Below are positions 21,568 to 31,915 of a DNA stretch of 64,000 nt, one piece after another; the stretch's first letter is position 1; each line of letters begins with the position of its first letter. The notes below the pieces were generated by a model. The model ran no database searches, was not told the origin of the DNA, and worked only from the letters and a program-made list of their open reading frames with translations. The position numbers were made by a program, and so were the translations under genes. This stretch comes from Parafenestella ontariensis. Taxonomy: Eukaryota; Ascomycota; Dothideomycetes; Pleosporales; Cucurbitariaceae. The stretch is from the NCBI GenBank assembly GCA_021596325.1, contig JAKGDA010000027.1, forward strand, positions 310,001 to 374,000. The letters run 5' to 3'.

Positions 21568-22214
21568 ATGCTCCGACCAAACCTCCTCCGCGCCTCGCTC
21601 CCCCACCAATTCCCCTCCGTCCGCCTCTCAACCTCCCTCCCAAAACACAACCCAACCCACGCCCACGCCCGCTCCTTCACGCTCCTTCCCCCCTCTCAAC
21701 GCTCCCACACGAACCGCATCTTCGACCCCGTCCGCACGCCCAACGACCTGCACACTTTGACGCTCCTCAACGCCGCCGACAACCGCAGTCTAATAACGTT
21801 TTGGAGCGCAAGTTGGTGTCAGACTTGCCAGAGCGTTAAACCAATCATCAGACAGATGGTGGAAGAGGAGAAAGTAGGCGAGAGGGAGGGCGGGATTGGG
21901 TTCGTGGAAGTGTTGATGGATAGTACGGTGATTGAAGATTTGCCGGTTACGTATAGGGTGAGTGATCTTTGGGGGTGAATTGGGCAAGGGACTATTGGGT
22001 TAAGAAGGAGTAAGCTAAGCTGATGTGTAAAATGCAGATTTCTAGTATGCCCACGCTCCTCGCATTCAGTCGGCAGGAAGCGCAATTCGACACGAAAGTT
22101 ACAAGGCCGGAGGATATGCGGGATAAGGAGTTTTTGAGAGAGTGGTTGGTGAATGAGGCGCGGAGAGGGGGGAGGAAGGGCGGTGCGGGTGGGGGAGGGT
22201 GGTTTGGATGGTAG
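21568..22214 (+). CDS. Thioredoxin-like protein, probably mitochondrial
   Basis: Exons 21568-21957 and 22038-22214 (80-nt intron GTGAGT...TGCAG with a CTGAT/CTAAG branch region) encode 188 aa. The thioredoxin fold shows in LITFWSASWCQTCQSVKPII, with the redox pair C84-Q-T-C87 and the cis-proline MPT just after the splice (residues 134-136), where the joined frame reads VTYRISSMPTLLAF. The first 60 residues are rich in Arg, Ser, His and Pro with almost no acidic residues, as in a mitochondrial presequence. The C terminus is Gly/Trp-rich. It probably reduces or exchanges disulfides in the mitochondrion; the CQTC active site differs from the classic CGPC, so its redox potential and partners are unknown. 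Confidence 0.85.
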
Positions 22215-22633
22215 GTGGCGTTTGAGAGGTAGTGTGGATTATTGAATGGCCTGACGGTGGTTAGGCTCAAGTGGTAATGAAGAGAAGAGAAAGGCGAGAG
22301 GTAATGGATTGGATGTACGATAGATAGAGGGTGTAAAAGGTGAGTGGGCTTGCAGGGTGGATTCCTGGTGGCTGGGGTTTGCTAATTGTGCATTCGCAGT
22401 AACGAGGTTCGACGATGGGAAGAGCATGCCATCAGCAGACTTCTGCACATCGGATAAAGCCACTTCAGTTCATCGCACGAATTAACACCATCAAGTTGAA
22501 GCGACCCTAATCAACAAAACATTCTATTACAATAACACATATACCGCAAGCATTCAGCGCAAAAATCTATAAACGTCCCTATACACCGAACTCCTGTTCT
22601 CAACAAAACCCAAACCATTAACAACAAAAATCA
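22215..22633. other. Intergenic region between convergent genes
   Basis: Tail-to-tail spacer between the thioredoxin-like and Ulp1-like genes. A/C-rich near 22500-22630. No gene or repeat recognised. Confidence 0.4.
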
Positions 22634-25600
22634 TCAATATGCGTCAAGAAACAAAAGCTTGTCAACCTTACGTCGCGATCTCTTAACCGCAATACCTCGC
22701 ACATTATCACGCATCTTAACGTCTCCGTCTCTATCTCTGTCGACACGGACATCGTAGCCGGCAAGGAAGTGCAGGGCGTCTGTTTTCTGCTTCCTTGGTC
22801 TCCGGCGGTGTCTTCGCCGGGTGTTGGAGAGGTCGAGAGTTGGCTCGTCGTAGCTTCGATTTAGAGCGGCGTCTTCATCATCGTCGTTGTCGGACCTGTT
22901 GAACAAATCGTCTAAGCCATCGTCATCCTCCTCTTCCTCTTCGTCATCGAATATGCCGTCCGGGTCCTCTTCACCCTGTTCCTCTTCCTCTTCCTCCTCC
23001 TCGACATAGCCTACATTACTACTAAAGTTGTACCCCGCCTGACTCTCATCCAACTCTCCCAGCAAATCATCCTCGTCCCGCAAGATATCCACGATCCTCT
23101 CGCGCAACTGCACCTCAGACGGCAAACGCTGCGTACAACTAAACTTCCGATCCTCCTGAATAAGCTGGAGATTGCGTTCAGTAGTCGTAAGGCGATTGCA
23201 AAACAACCACGCAACCAGCGTCTTCCAGTCCAGCAGCCCCGCACAGGCCGCTCGCGCAAGCGTGTAGAACTCCACGTACATTTCCTGGGTGAACTTCACC
23301 TTTTGCACGGCGGGCGTGAGGCCCATGGCGAGGATCCACGCGTTGATCACGACGTGCGCGCCGCACTGCCAGCCGCCTGTCAGCTGCTGTGGGACGTCAA
23401 CCAGGGTATAAGTATCGGCTTGGCGTACGCGCCCCTTCGCGTTACGATGTGTAGACCACCGGAGGTTTTTGGTGGCGCGTTGGACAGCTTCGTGCAGGAA
23501 ATCGTAGGAGTTGCCAAAGACGTGCGCGCCGCTGTCGTAGAAGGAGGTTGCGAAACTGCCTTCCTCTTCCTGCACAACGGCGAGGAGATGGTGCCCGTCT
23601 GCTCGGCCTCCTCGAGCGCTTGACTTGATTCCTTTTCCCTTGCGCCAGTCGCTGAGTTGGTCGAGTAGACCGCCTCGCAAGACGCTCAGGGGCATCAGCC
23701 AGCAGCGTCTAGGGCGCGAAGCGGCTCCCTCGTAATCAGCGCTTGACAGTCCGAATTCCAGGTCAAAGCTTGTGGCGAGAGAGAAACCGCCTGTGAACAA
23801 CAGGCCATCAGTGTGGGCTTCACTTTGCCGGCGGTCAATTGCTTCGACGACTGCAGCGATGGCGAGGTTGATCTCTGAAGCTTCGAGCGGATTGCCCGAT
23901 CCGTCGGCCTTGAAGGCTTCGCTCTCAAGCGTGTTCCCGATGAAGCCGTCGCCCAGAACGTACTCGTAGAAATTGATGGTATCTCGGAGGACCTGGCAGG
24001 GTTTGAATTGGAGAAACAAGTCCCTTCCCGTATGCCAGGTTTCGAGAAAACTTCTGCATATTGCGAGGATCTTATCAACAGGTAGTTGCTTATATTTGGC
24101 TGCTCTGAGTTGCTTCTTCAGCTCATAACCTCGAAGATCACACAACTCTGCGTGAGCGTGCTTCAGTTGAGATCTGGTTTGATTGATATCAAGCAGCCCG
24201 TGGCGCGCAAGGTCGCTGGCATAATTGACTCGATCGTCTTGATTCCATTTATCCGAAGGGATCGACTGATTGTGCCTTCTTCCAGGAGGAAGCGCACATC
24301 GATTTGCGTTCATCAACTGTTGTGGATCCAGATTCGGCGTGTCAATGAAGTGGGCTTGTTCTAACAGGTGTAGGCCGTCCACCACGTCCTCGAGGTAGGA
24401 TTGGCTGCCATTTGGCAACTCCTGGGTAGCGGGGAACTGCCGATCAAGCGGGACATGGCCGTCGAGGACAAAGTCCCGACACCTGAGGAAGGCGTAGATC
24501 ATGCTCCAGTCTACGCGGTTGAGGCGAGCAAGATGTAAAAGATCCTTCAAGTCGTTAAAAAACTCGTCATTCCAGTCCAGATGAACATCAGGGTTAGGCT
24601 GAAGGCCTAACGCCAGCGTCCAAGCATTGAGAATGGTATAGTAACCGCACTCGCTGTCACTGGGCTGCTGAGCCACAGGGATCCAAGTGGTATGAGCGGG
24701 GCGGAGTTTTTTCCATTGTTCCGGAGTAAAAACGTGGTCTCTCCAGTGGGAACGAACGACAAGTGTCTCGGCTAGCGCATGTATCTCGTTACGGACATCC
24801 CGGTCCATATGAAAGGCTTTGGAGTCCAGGACCGAGTACGACGGCCTCGCATTCTCATCGAGCTGGATCACAAGCAGGACGAAATGGTCCGCGTGATGAA
24901 TCGGCACAAGCCAGGGCCGGCCTGGTCGTATAGCTTCTTCATTGGAGATGTGCTCCTCTGCAGTGTGGAGCTGAACATATGTTTGAGCTAGGAAGCTAAA
25001 TCCGAGGTCGATATCGTTCTGGAAATTCGTGATGGCTAGCGTAACAGCTGCGATGCCCAGCGAGACCTCGTCTGTCGTTATCCATTCACCGTATTCCTCG
25101 GTAATTGCCTCTTGGTCCCGGAAGTCGCGTAGATTGGCCTCGATTTGGTGGTCTGCCAACAACTCGTTTCGTCTTTGACGGAAGTACGCGCATGGATTAA
25201 AGTCTTGCGGCAGATTGTGGTAGAGGTTCCCAATCTGTTCTGGAGTAAGATTGTTGTCGAACCTGTTCTTCCGCTTCAACTCGGGAATCCAGGTCTGTTT
25301 CTCTTCTGGCTCCAAATCATCCAATGGAAAGGGCGCGTTGTGTGCCCGACGTGATTCCGATGCGAAGTGTCGACCGAGGGCAGCGTGTTCTACTTGATCG
25401 GAAGCAGCAGCGGGTCTTGCGCGCATTCTCTCGATATGTCCATTGAGTACACCGCTAGGCACCGTCTTGAGGAACCTTCGCCCCTGCCCAGGCGCATCGT
25501 TCGACGCAACATAGTTCGCGCAACGTAAGAACGCCCAGATGAGTTTCCAGTCTGCGTGTCCTTCTGTCACTGCTCGCACGAGTTGGTTTGCGTCTCGAAA

Positions 25601-28491
25601 AAACGACTCTCCCGGGTGAAAATCGATGAGGTTCAATGGGAGATCGAACAGAAGCGCCCACGCAGAGATGACGGCAAAGTACTCCGACTGCCAGGCTTCA
25701 ATCTGCTGAGATGCAAGAACCCAGGTGGCCGTTTCAGGCATAGTGATCTCGCTCAGCCGTTGATCTTGACGCAAAGTCTCGTACAGCTCGGCGCGCTCCT
25801 CCAGCGTAAGTGTCCATGGCGCAGAATCTACGACATAGACGTTGACAGCGCGCTGAGCAGCTCCGTTTTTCTCAGACTGAAGAACGAGTAGAACGGTATG
25901 CCCATTGACCTGGTGAGGCCGTAACGTGATAGAATCTTGGAAACCAAGCCGGGGATTACTTGCTGAGGTAATGACTTTCTGTTCATCACCCATCAATGTG
26001 AAGCCGTGTTCGGGTGCGTGTACTTCGTTCAATGCTCGTACCACGGCGGCGATACTTTGGTAGACTTCTGATTGGCTAAGACGGGGCACCGGTGGCACTT
26101 GATCTTTTCCATTCTTCGCACTAGGTTTTGCTTGAGCGGGAATAGATACTGTATTTTCAAGCTTTTTGAGCTTGTCGCGAACGTATTGGCAAGGGTTGAA
26201 GTCCTCTGGGATCGCTGAAGTGTCCAGCCTCGGAATTACGTTGGGAAGATCGGGCGGCGGCAATGTCCCTCCTTGGACTGGAGGAGCTTTGACAGGTGCT
26301 TCGGGAGGTGCTTTAGGACCGCTAGGACTAGTTCCAGTAGCTGCCTGTGTACCAGATGGGTCAGAGAGAGTAGATAACCGCGGAGCGCGGCGCGCTACCA
26401 GTTGCTCTTTGGTATCTGTCAAGCTCCAGCGACCTTCGCGAACAAGAGTCGAAATGCTCTCCAGATCGGCCTCTTCCCAGTCGTCAGAAGCAAATGTCCC
26501 AGTATGAGGCACTCCATCCTCAAGTCTTATGTCAAGCGCGTCTGTAGTGAGACTCTCATTCTCACCCGCCGCAGCATTCCTGTCTGCTAGGGTTTGCCGT
26601 GCAAGTGAGCGTTGGAAGCTACGTACTCGCTGGTCAAAGAGGCGGTCCTGAGGGGGCAGCGAGTCCTCGCCATCATGCTTCACAAACATACTGCATCTAA
26701 AGAATGCGAGTAGAAGCTTCCAGTCCAGTTTGTCCTGGAGGGCCAAGTCTAAAAGTCGTTGGGCTCGGGTGAAAAAGCCCGCATCCCCATGACCATTTGG
26801 TCTGAACGATGGATCAGGCTCAAGGCCCAACGCAACAGCCCAGGCGTTCAGGATGGTATAAGTCAAGCTCTGTTCACTTCTGGTGTGTTGAGCGCACGGA
26901 ACCCAGTCAACAGCCTCGGGCAAGTGGCCTTCCATTTCTTCCGGGGTGTTGTACGCGTGTTGCCACCACCTTTCTGAAACTAACAGTTGACGCGCAAGTT
27001 GGGAGAATTCGTTCCTATCAGGCCTGGTTGACCGCCATGCCATAGGGTCCAGGATACGAAGAGTGATATGACGGTCTGCTTGCACTTGGGCAACGAGCAA
27101 AACGTGATGGTCATGGTGTTGCAAAGGAGCAATCAGTGTTCTTCCAGATCGGAATATACGATCGTTATGCTCGAAACTAAAGCCGGCGCCTTGTGGTTGG
27201 CGATCATTAATTGCAGCAACCACTCTAGGAATGAGATCTTGATATTGGCGTTGTTGAGGCTCCAGGAGATGGCGACGGACATAATCACACGCATCCTCGA
27301 TAGCCTCTCCTCCGTCCATCCAGGTATCATCATATTTTGCGCTGCTTTCTGATGTATGAGAACTAGCTCGTGCCGGAAGCTCAGGGCCAGTTAGCGCAGG
27401 ATTGCTGTCACCGTCTTGAGAGTTCCCTTCCGGCGACCCTGGGGGTGCTGAAGACTCCCGTGACCCTGGTGCTGAGGCGGAAGTTGGCGTCCAGGTTACC
27501 GTAACATGCTCGGCAGCCACCGCACCGTAGTTGTCGCGGTTATTCAGTTCCTCCGCTGACGGCCTTCCTCTCTCAGCCGGGATAGGATTCCAGAAGACTA
27601 GATCGTCCTGGCTTCGGAAAAAGAATATTGGCTGAGATAGAAGCTCAATGACAGTGTACCTAGTAAGAGGGCCGATGATGAACGGTGAAGGTGTAGCAGC
27701 TGCAACGTCCCCTCCATTATCAACTTCTTCACGCGGATTTTGATCGTTGACATAGGTATGTCCGTTTACAGTTACTCTTGTACCAGGCGGGAGTTCGATG
27801 AAATATCCATGGCCGGTGAACTCGTGCTCTGCAGCCTCCTGTGTAGGTGGTGCTCTGCGAAGAAAGTCCACGTGAGCAGACCCATCACGGTCGCCGTCAC
27901 GTATCGTGCTTTTCCACCAAAGTCAGCATGTACCCACACGTTGCATCTTAAGCGAATCTACACTCACATTTGTACACGATAATCTTGAGTCAAAGCCAGT
28001 ACCCGATGAGCAGCTGACCCGGATGCGACAACCGCAAGATCGTCATCGTCATTCCCAAATGCTTGATCGAACGCGTGTCGGTTATAGGGCCCTTGCTGGC
28101 GTCCCGTTTCTCTCTTGATCAAATTGAACAAGTCAAGTACTGCCTGACTAGTCTGACTGCGGTTGCTCCCGGGCGCATTGTAGACAGTTGCAGTGTCAGT
28201 TTTATAGTACGGAGAACGTATGCGTGGAAATCCAAAGGGTATTTCTCTGGTGATAAGCGTGTTCCAGTCCTGATCATAAAATGTAGGCGCGAATTGCGTA
28301 ACGTTATCGCTTCTGTCTGGCGCATCATTGTCTTTGGCAGTCGTGGGAAAGCCCCAGCGAACCTCGTTTCTCTCAGATCCGTCGCTCAAATTGCTTGGGG
28401 ATATTGGCGGGACTTCTTCTGGAGTAGGCGCCTTCTTCGCCTTTTTGGAACCTTTTTTTCCGCCGCCAGTCGTTTTGCGCTTGGGAGGCAT
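22634..28491 (-). CDS. Giant nuclear protein with four tandem Ulp1-like cysteine-protease modules
   Basis: Exons 27968-28491 and 22634-27908 join across a 59-nt intron (GTGAGTG...CTGAC...AAAAG), giving about 1932 aa; a second in-frame acceptor (TTCTTCGCAG) lies 54 nt on. The N terminus is a Lys-rich nuclear signal (KRK, KKGSKKAKK); the C terminus has Glu/Asp runs and basic RRRHRRRPRKQK and KRSRRK. Between lie four modules starting near 382, 747, 1080 and 1478. Modules 2-4 share an FNPCxYxR-type opening; all four share a GFSF-like strand, HxVLLVxQ, a D about 18-20 residues later, then an AQQ/PQQ...C/S...INAW block and DWKxLxAFxRC. This is the His-Asp-Gln-Cys order of Ulp1/C48 peptidases. Modules 3 (H1183, D1203, Q1255, C1262) and 4 (H1615, D1633, Q1682, C1690) keep all four; modules 1 and 2 have Ser for Cys (S522, S916). 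A deSUMOylase or related role is inference. Confidence 0.8.
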
Positions 28492-29154
28492 TATTGCGAT
28501 ATCTGGGATTCACGACGAAATATGAGAAGACGACACGAAGAAGAAGATATGAATTGACTTCGAAAAAAGCACATTGCGTTGGGGATATATTTGACCTTGT
28601 TGCAAGAAAGGTCTTTGTTTGCGACGCACAATAAAGATACCGGATTTGTCAAAACAATGCCAAAGGGATCGAACAAACAACATGTGGCTGCACTAGTCTA
28701 TTGAGCGCCAGTAGATGCGAATCGTACATCGTGATACTCATATGTAGCGAATACAGTGAAAGGAAATCGTAATAGTGTTGGTACAAGTCGAGATTGTTAA
28801 ACTCGAGGCGCAAGGTTGGTGTTGATGAGGGTCAACCTTGGTGCGATATGAGCCAGCCTGCCCATGGCTGCCCGTGAGTTCCTTTGTTGAAAGGTATATT
28901 TGGGATTCTTTGTTGGAAAGTAATCGCAAACTTGGACACCTGGGACCATCAAGGGAGGTAGCACATATCCAGTGCGAAGGCGCCCGGCCAATCGCAAGAT
29001 GTTGACGGAGTTTGCCCGTATGGGATCATGCTCGGTGTGCCATACAGCTCTTTTGAGCCGCGTTGTCACCTGTTTCCTTTTTCCATCATGATCTGTGTTG
29101 TGATCGCTTCGCCGCAGGTGGGTGGTATATGATGAGTTTTTCGTGCCTTATTTC
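28492..29154. promoter_or_regulatory. Upstream region of the Ulp1-like gene
   Basis: Holds the promoter of the minus-strand Ulp1-like gene and the 3' end of the bZIP gene. Overlapping short frames have no recognisable content. Confidence 0.4.
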
Positions 29155-30265
29155 TCATATCGCGGCATGCTGGGTCGAGTACTTGTCCATCACGTCGAAG
29201 ACTAGATTGTTGTTTACATAGCAGTCCTGATCTGGAATGCGACATCCTAGGTCGGCCTCCAGCTCTGGTCCAACGTTTGCTCGCATCGTTCGAATAATGT
29301 TAGCAGCATCGACACAAGACGAGGTGCTGTAGTATGTGGCAGGATCTGCAGCGTAATTGTACTCGTTTGAGTAGTTCCACGGGTTGTTGTAGGTCTGCTC
29401 ATACGGATAATGATACCGTGCATCCTCGCCCTTGATCTCGCCGGCTGATGGGGTCATTGGTCCAGTGTAAAAGGGTGCGGGATATGTCGCTGGCGGTGGC
29501 GTTCCCATACTTGACACCATTGAGCTCGGACTGGGAGAGTCACAGCAGCTCAACGCCGATGAACGAGGTGCCGGGATGGTAATCGGCGGGACTGATGGTA
29601 GGTGTCGAGGCATGGAAGCTGCCCTCGTATGAGAGGGTGTCGGAGAGCTCGTCGATGACACCATGTTACAAGTGATTCTCCGTTCAAGCATGGCATTAAG
29701 GGTAGATGCCGATGAGATTTGGTCGTATGGTCTGTCGGGAGGCCCGCCTAGAGCGATAACAACCTCGGGCTCGGACACGCCTCGTTCATGTAGGAGCGCG
29801 CGGAGCTTTCTGTTCTCGTCGAGAACCTTTCTGGCCGCGCTTTGAATTTCGGATGAGGCTTCGATGCCGACTTGTTCGCAGCTTCGTATTTTAGTTTCCA
29901 GCTCCTGTAGATATTCCTTACGTCGAGCACGCGAACGTCCTGGTAGAGGAGCAATGTCAGTATTTCAACTTGACAACAGAGGCTTTGACAAAGAAAAGGT
30001 CGCTCGAGCGAGTGTAGGTTCTATAGTACCAGACATTCTCTTGATAGTCATGGAGGGACACCACCACTGCTGGTCCATGGCGATGATTGAAAAAATGAAA
30101 TGACAGAATGAGACTGACGAACGGGCGATGAGAGAGGAGCAGACTTACGCTGGTTGTCACGAATCCGAGCAAGATTCTGTGCCTTCTGCTACGAACCGTT
30201 AGCAAAGACATTCTAATATTGAAGGAGTGCAAGGCGGCACGTACCGAAGCGCGAAGGTCACTCAT
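29155..30265 (-). CDS. bZIP transcription factor, three exons
   Basis: Exons 30245-30265 (21 nt, MSDLRAS), 30149-30188 (40 nt) and 29155-29939, with introns of 56 and 209 nt, give 281 aa. Joining them rebuilds a basic region that no single frame shows: QNLARIRDNQRRSRARRKEY, followed by a leucine/valine zipper (LQELETKI...GIEASSEI...VLDENRKLRALL) to about residue 75. The N-x7-R/S-R-A-R-R pattern is that of fungal bZIP DNA-binding domains. The rest is Ser/Pro-rich, then Tyr/Asn-rich, with a conserved-looking C-terminal block (AANIIRTMRANVGPELEADLGC). The intron splits the basic region itself. The first acceptor reads TTCGTAGCAG, so a NAGNAG choice could add or drop one Gln. Targets unknown. Confidence 0.85.
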
Positions 30266-30933
30266 GGTGATGTTTGACACGAAGCAGCTGTGGTGAACAA
30301 GTGTTGATGATGGGAGATCTTGATAGGTCCAGATTTAGAGGCTTGCTCATACTTTAGAGGATATGTACGGATTGATGGCTACAAGTAGATCTTAAAGTAG
30401 AAGGTCGCGGGCTTGAGAGACCCGCCACTACTCAAAGGTGGTGGAGGGTTGATCCTAGCTAGTTTCTGCATCGAGGTGTAGGGATTGTTGGAGTACGCCT
30501 CGTCGTTCTAGGGCTGCAGTCTGGGAGGTCTGAGCGCGCAAAGCCCCGGGACGGCTTGTGAACAGTAGAGGCGTTTTGGTGATGGTGAAAATTTCGGCCC
30601 TGCACCGCGGCAAGCCGAGCTAGTGTAACGTTACACTCTAAGCGGATAGCGTTCCGTTAGCGCGTCGATCTGCTAGCCTAATTTGCACGTGAGTTCAGGG
30701 GGCGCAGCACAGCAAGCCTCAGCTCAGCCATCGGAAATTGGCGTCAAAGGAGTCTCAGCTGCTGGAGAACACCACGTTGCAATTTCGACAATAGCTGTCA
30801 GCGCTTTTGCTGGACCTCCGTACATAGGCTTCAGATCTAGCCGTCGTTGATAACGATCTTACATATCCACATCTAACACTCACAACCCAACCCAACCCAA
30901 CCACGAAGCGAAAAGATATCAGCATTGGTGACA
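30266..30933. promoter_or_regulatory. Divergent promoter region (bZIP and AIG1-like genes)
   Basis: 668 bp between two head-to-head starts. Near the plus-strand ATG is a short tandem run of AACCC units (about 30886-30902). No specific operator recognised. Confidence 0.4.
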
Positions 30934-31915
30934 ATGGCAATAGGCCAACGGATCACGGCACCGTATACTGGGACCTTCGACCCCACGTACAGATTCGTAA
31001 CGTCCTGGATACTTCCACCTGGTATCCTCTTCGGTTTTCGAGCTCTGCTGTCAATCTACGCGTTTGCGACTCTATTTACAGTCTTTGGCTGGAATGGCAG
31101 CCATGGCATGTCGGAGGAATCGCGCCATTCCTTTTCGTACTTTACGCACTTGACTTATTGGGGTCTTGCGTTTTACCATGCGTTTAGCGCTTTACATACG
31201 GGCAGTTATTGGATCACTGGGACTCCATTTTTAGCTCGTTGGCCGAAGGCGCTTCAGATTGCTCATAGCATGTTCTACTCAACTGTTGTGATATACCCCT
31301 GGATTGTCACGGGTGAGTTGAATCTCCTTTCTCCTGGGCGGCAGCGGGCTGCCTCGAATGGTTGTCGCATGATTGAATACGGATCCTGAGCCTAGAGTCA
31401 TGTCGTGCTATGGATAGACCACTCTCTAGATTTAGAAGATGATACTGATAGATGCAGCTGTCTACTGGGGTCTTCTCGCACCAGGTCGCTTTCCTACAGC
31501 ATTTGCTCTTTGGACAAACACGTCTCAGCATGCTCTCAACTCGCTGTATGCCTTCTTCGAAATCTTCTTTCCGCGGACTGCGCCATTGCCCTGGCTTGAC
31601 CTGATACCAACTATTATACTTCTGGCTCTCTATCTTGGGCTGGCCTACCTTACCCATGCAACCGAGGGATTCTACGTCTACGACTTCCTCGACTTACAGG
31701 AGCATTCATCTGGCATCGTTGCTGCTTATATCATTGGCATCTTGGTAGCCTCCATCATTGTGTTCCTGATTGTTAGATATCTTATCATGTTGCGTGTATG
31801 GGTAACAGAGAAAAAGTTGGGCAAGACAGGCAAGTTCTCTCATCGTGGAGGTGTGGATGTGATTCACGAGGATGCGGGAAAGACAATCCCACTACACCAT
31901 GTCAGCGCCAAGTAG
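30934..31915 (+). CDS. FAR-17a/AIG1-like multi-pass membrane protein
   Basis: Exons 30934-31312 and 31458-31915 (145-nt intron, GTGAGT donor) give 278 aa with about six hydrophobic segments. An alternative acceptor six bases upstream (GATAG) also keeps the frame and adds two residues. Blocks such as FDPTYRFVTSWILPP, SFSYFTHLTYWGL, NTSQHALNSLYAFFEIFFPR and LGLAYLTHATEGFYVYDFLD fit the AIG1/FAR-17a family, in which a membrane Thr and a His form the active pair of fatty-acid ester hydrolases. A Thr (in HLTYW) and a His (in SQHALN) lie in matching places here. The C-terminal tail is basic and cytosolic in style. Hydrolase activity on branched lipid esters is family-based inference. Confidence 0.6.
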
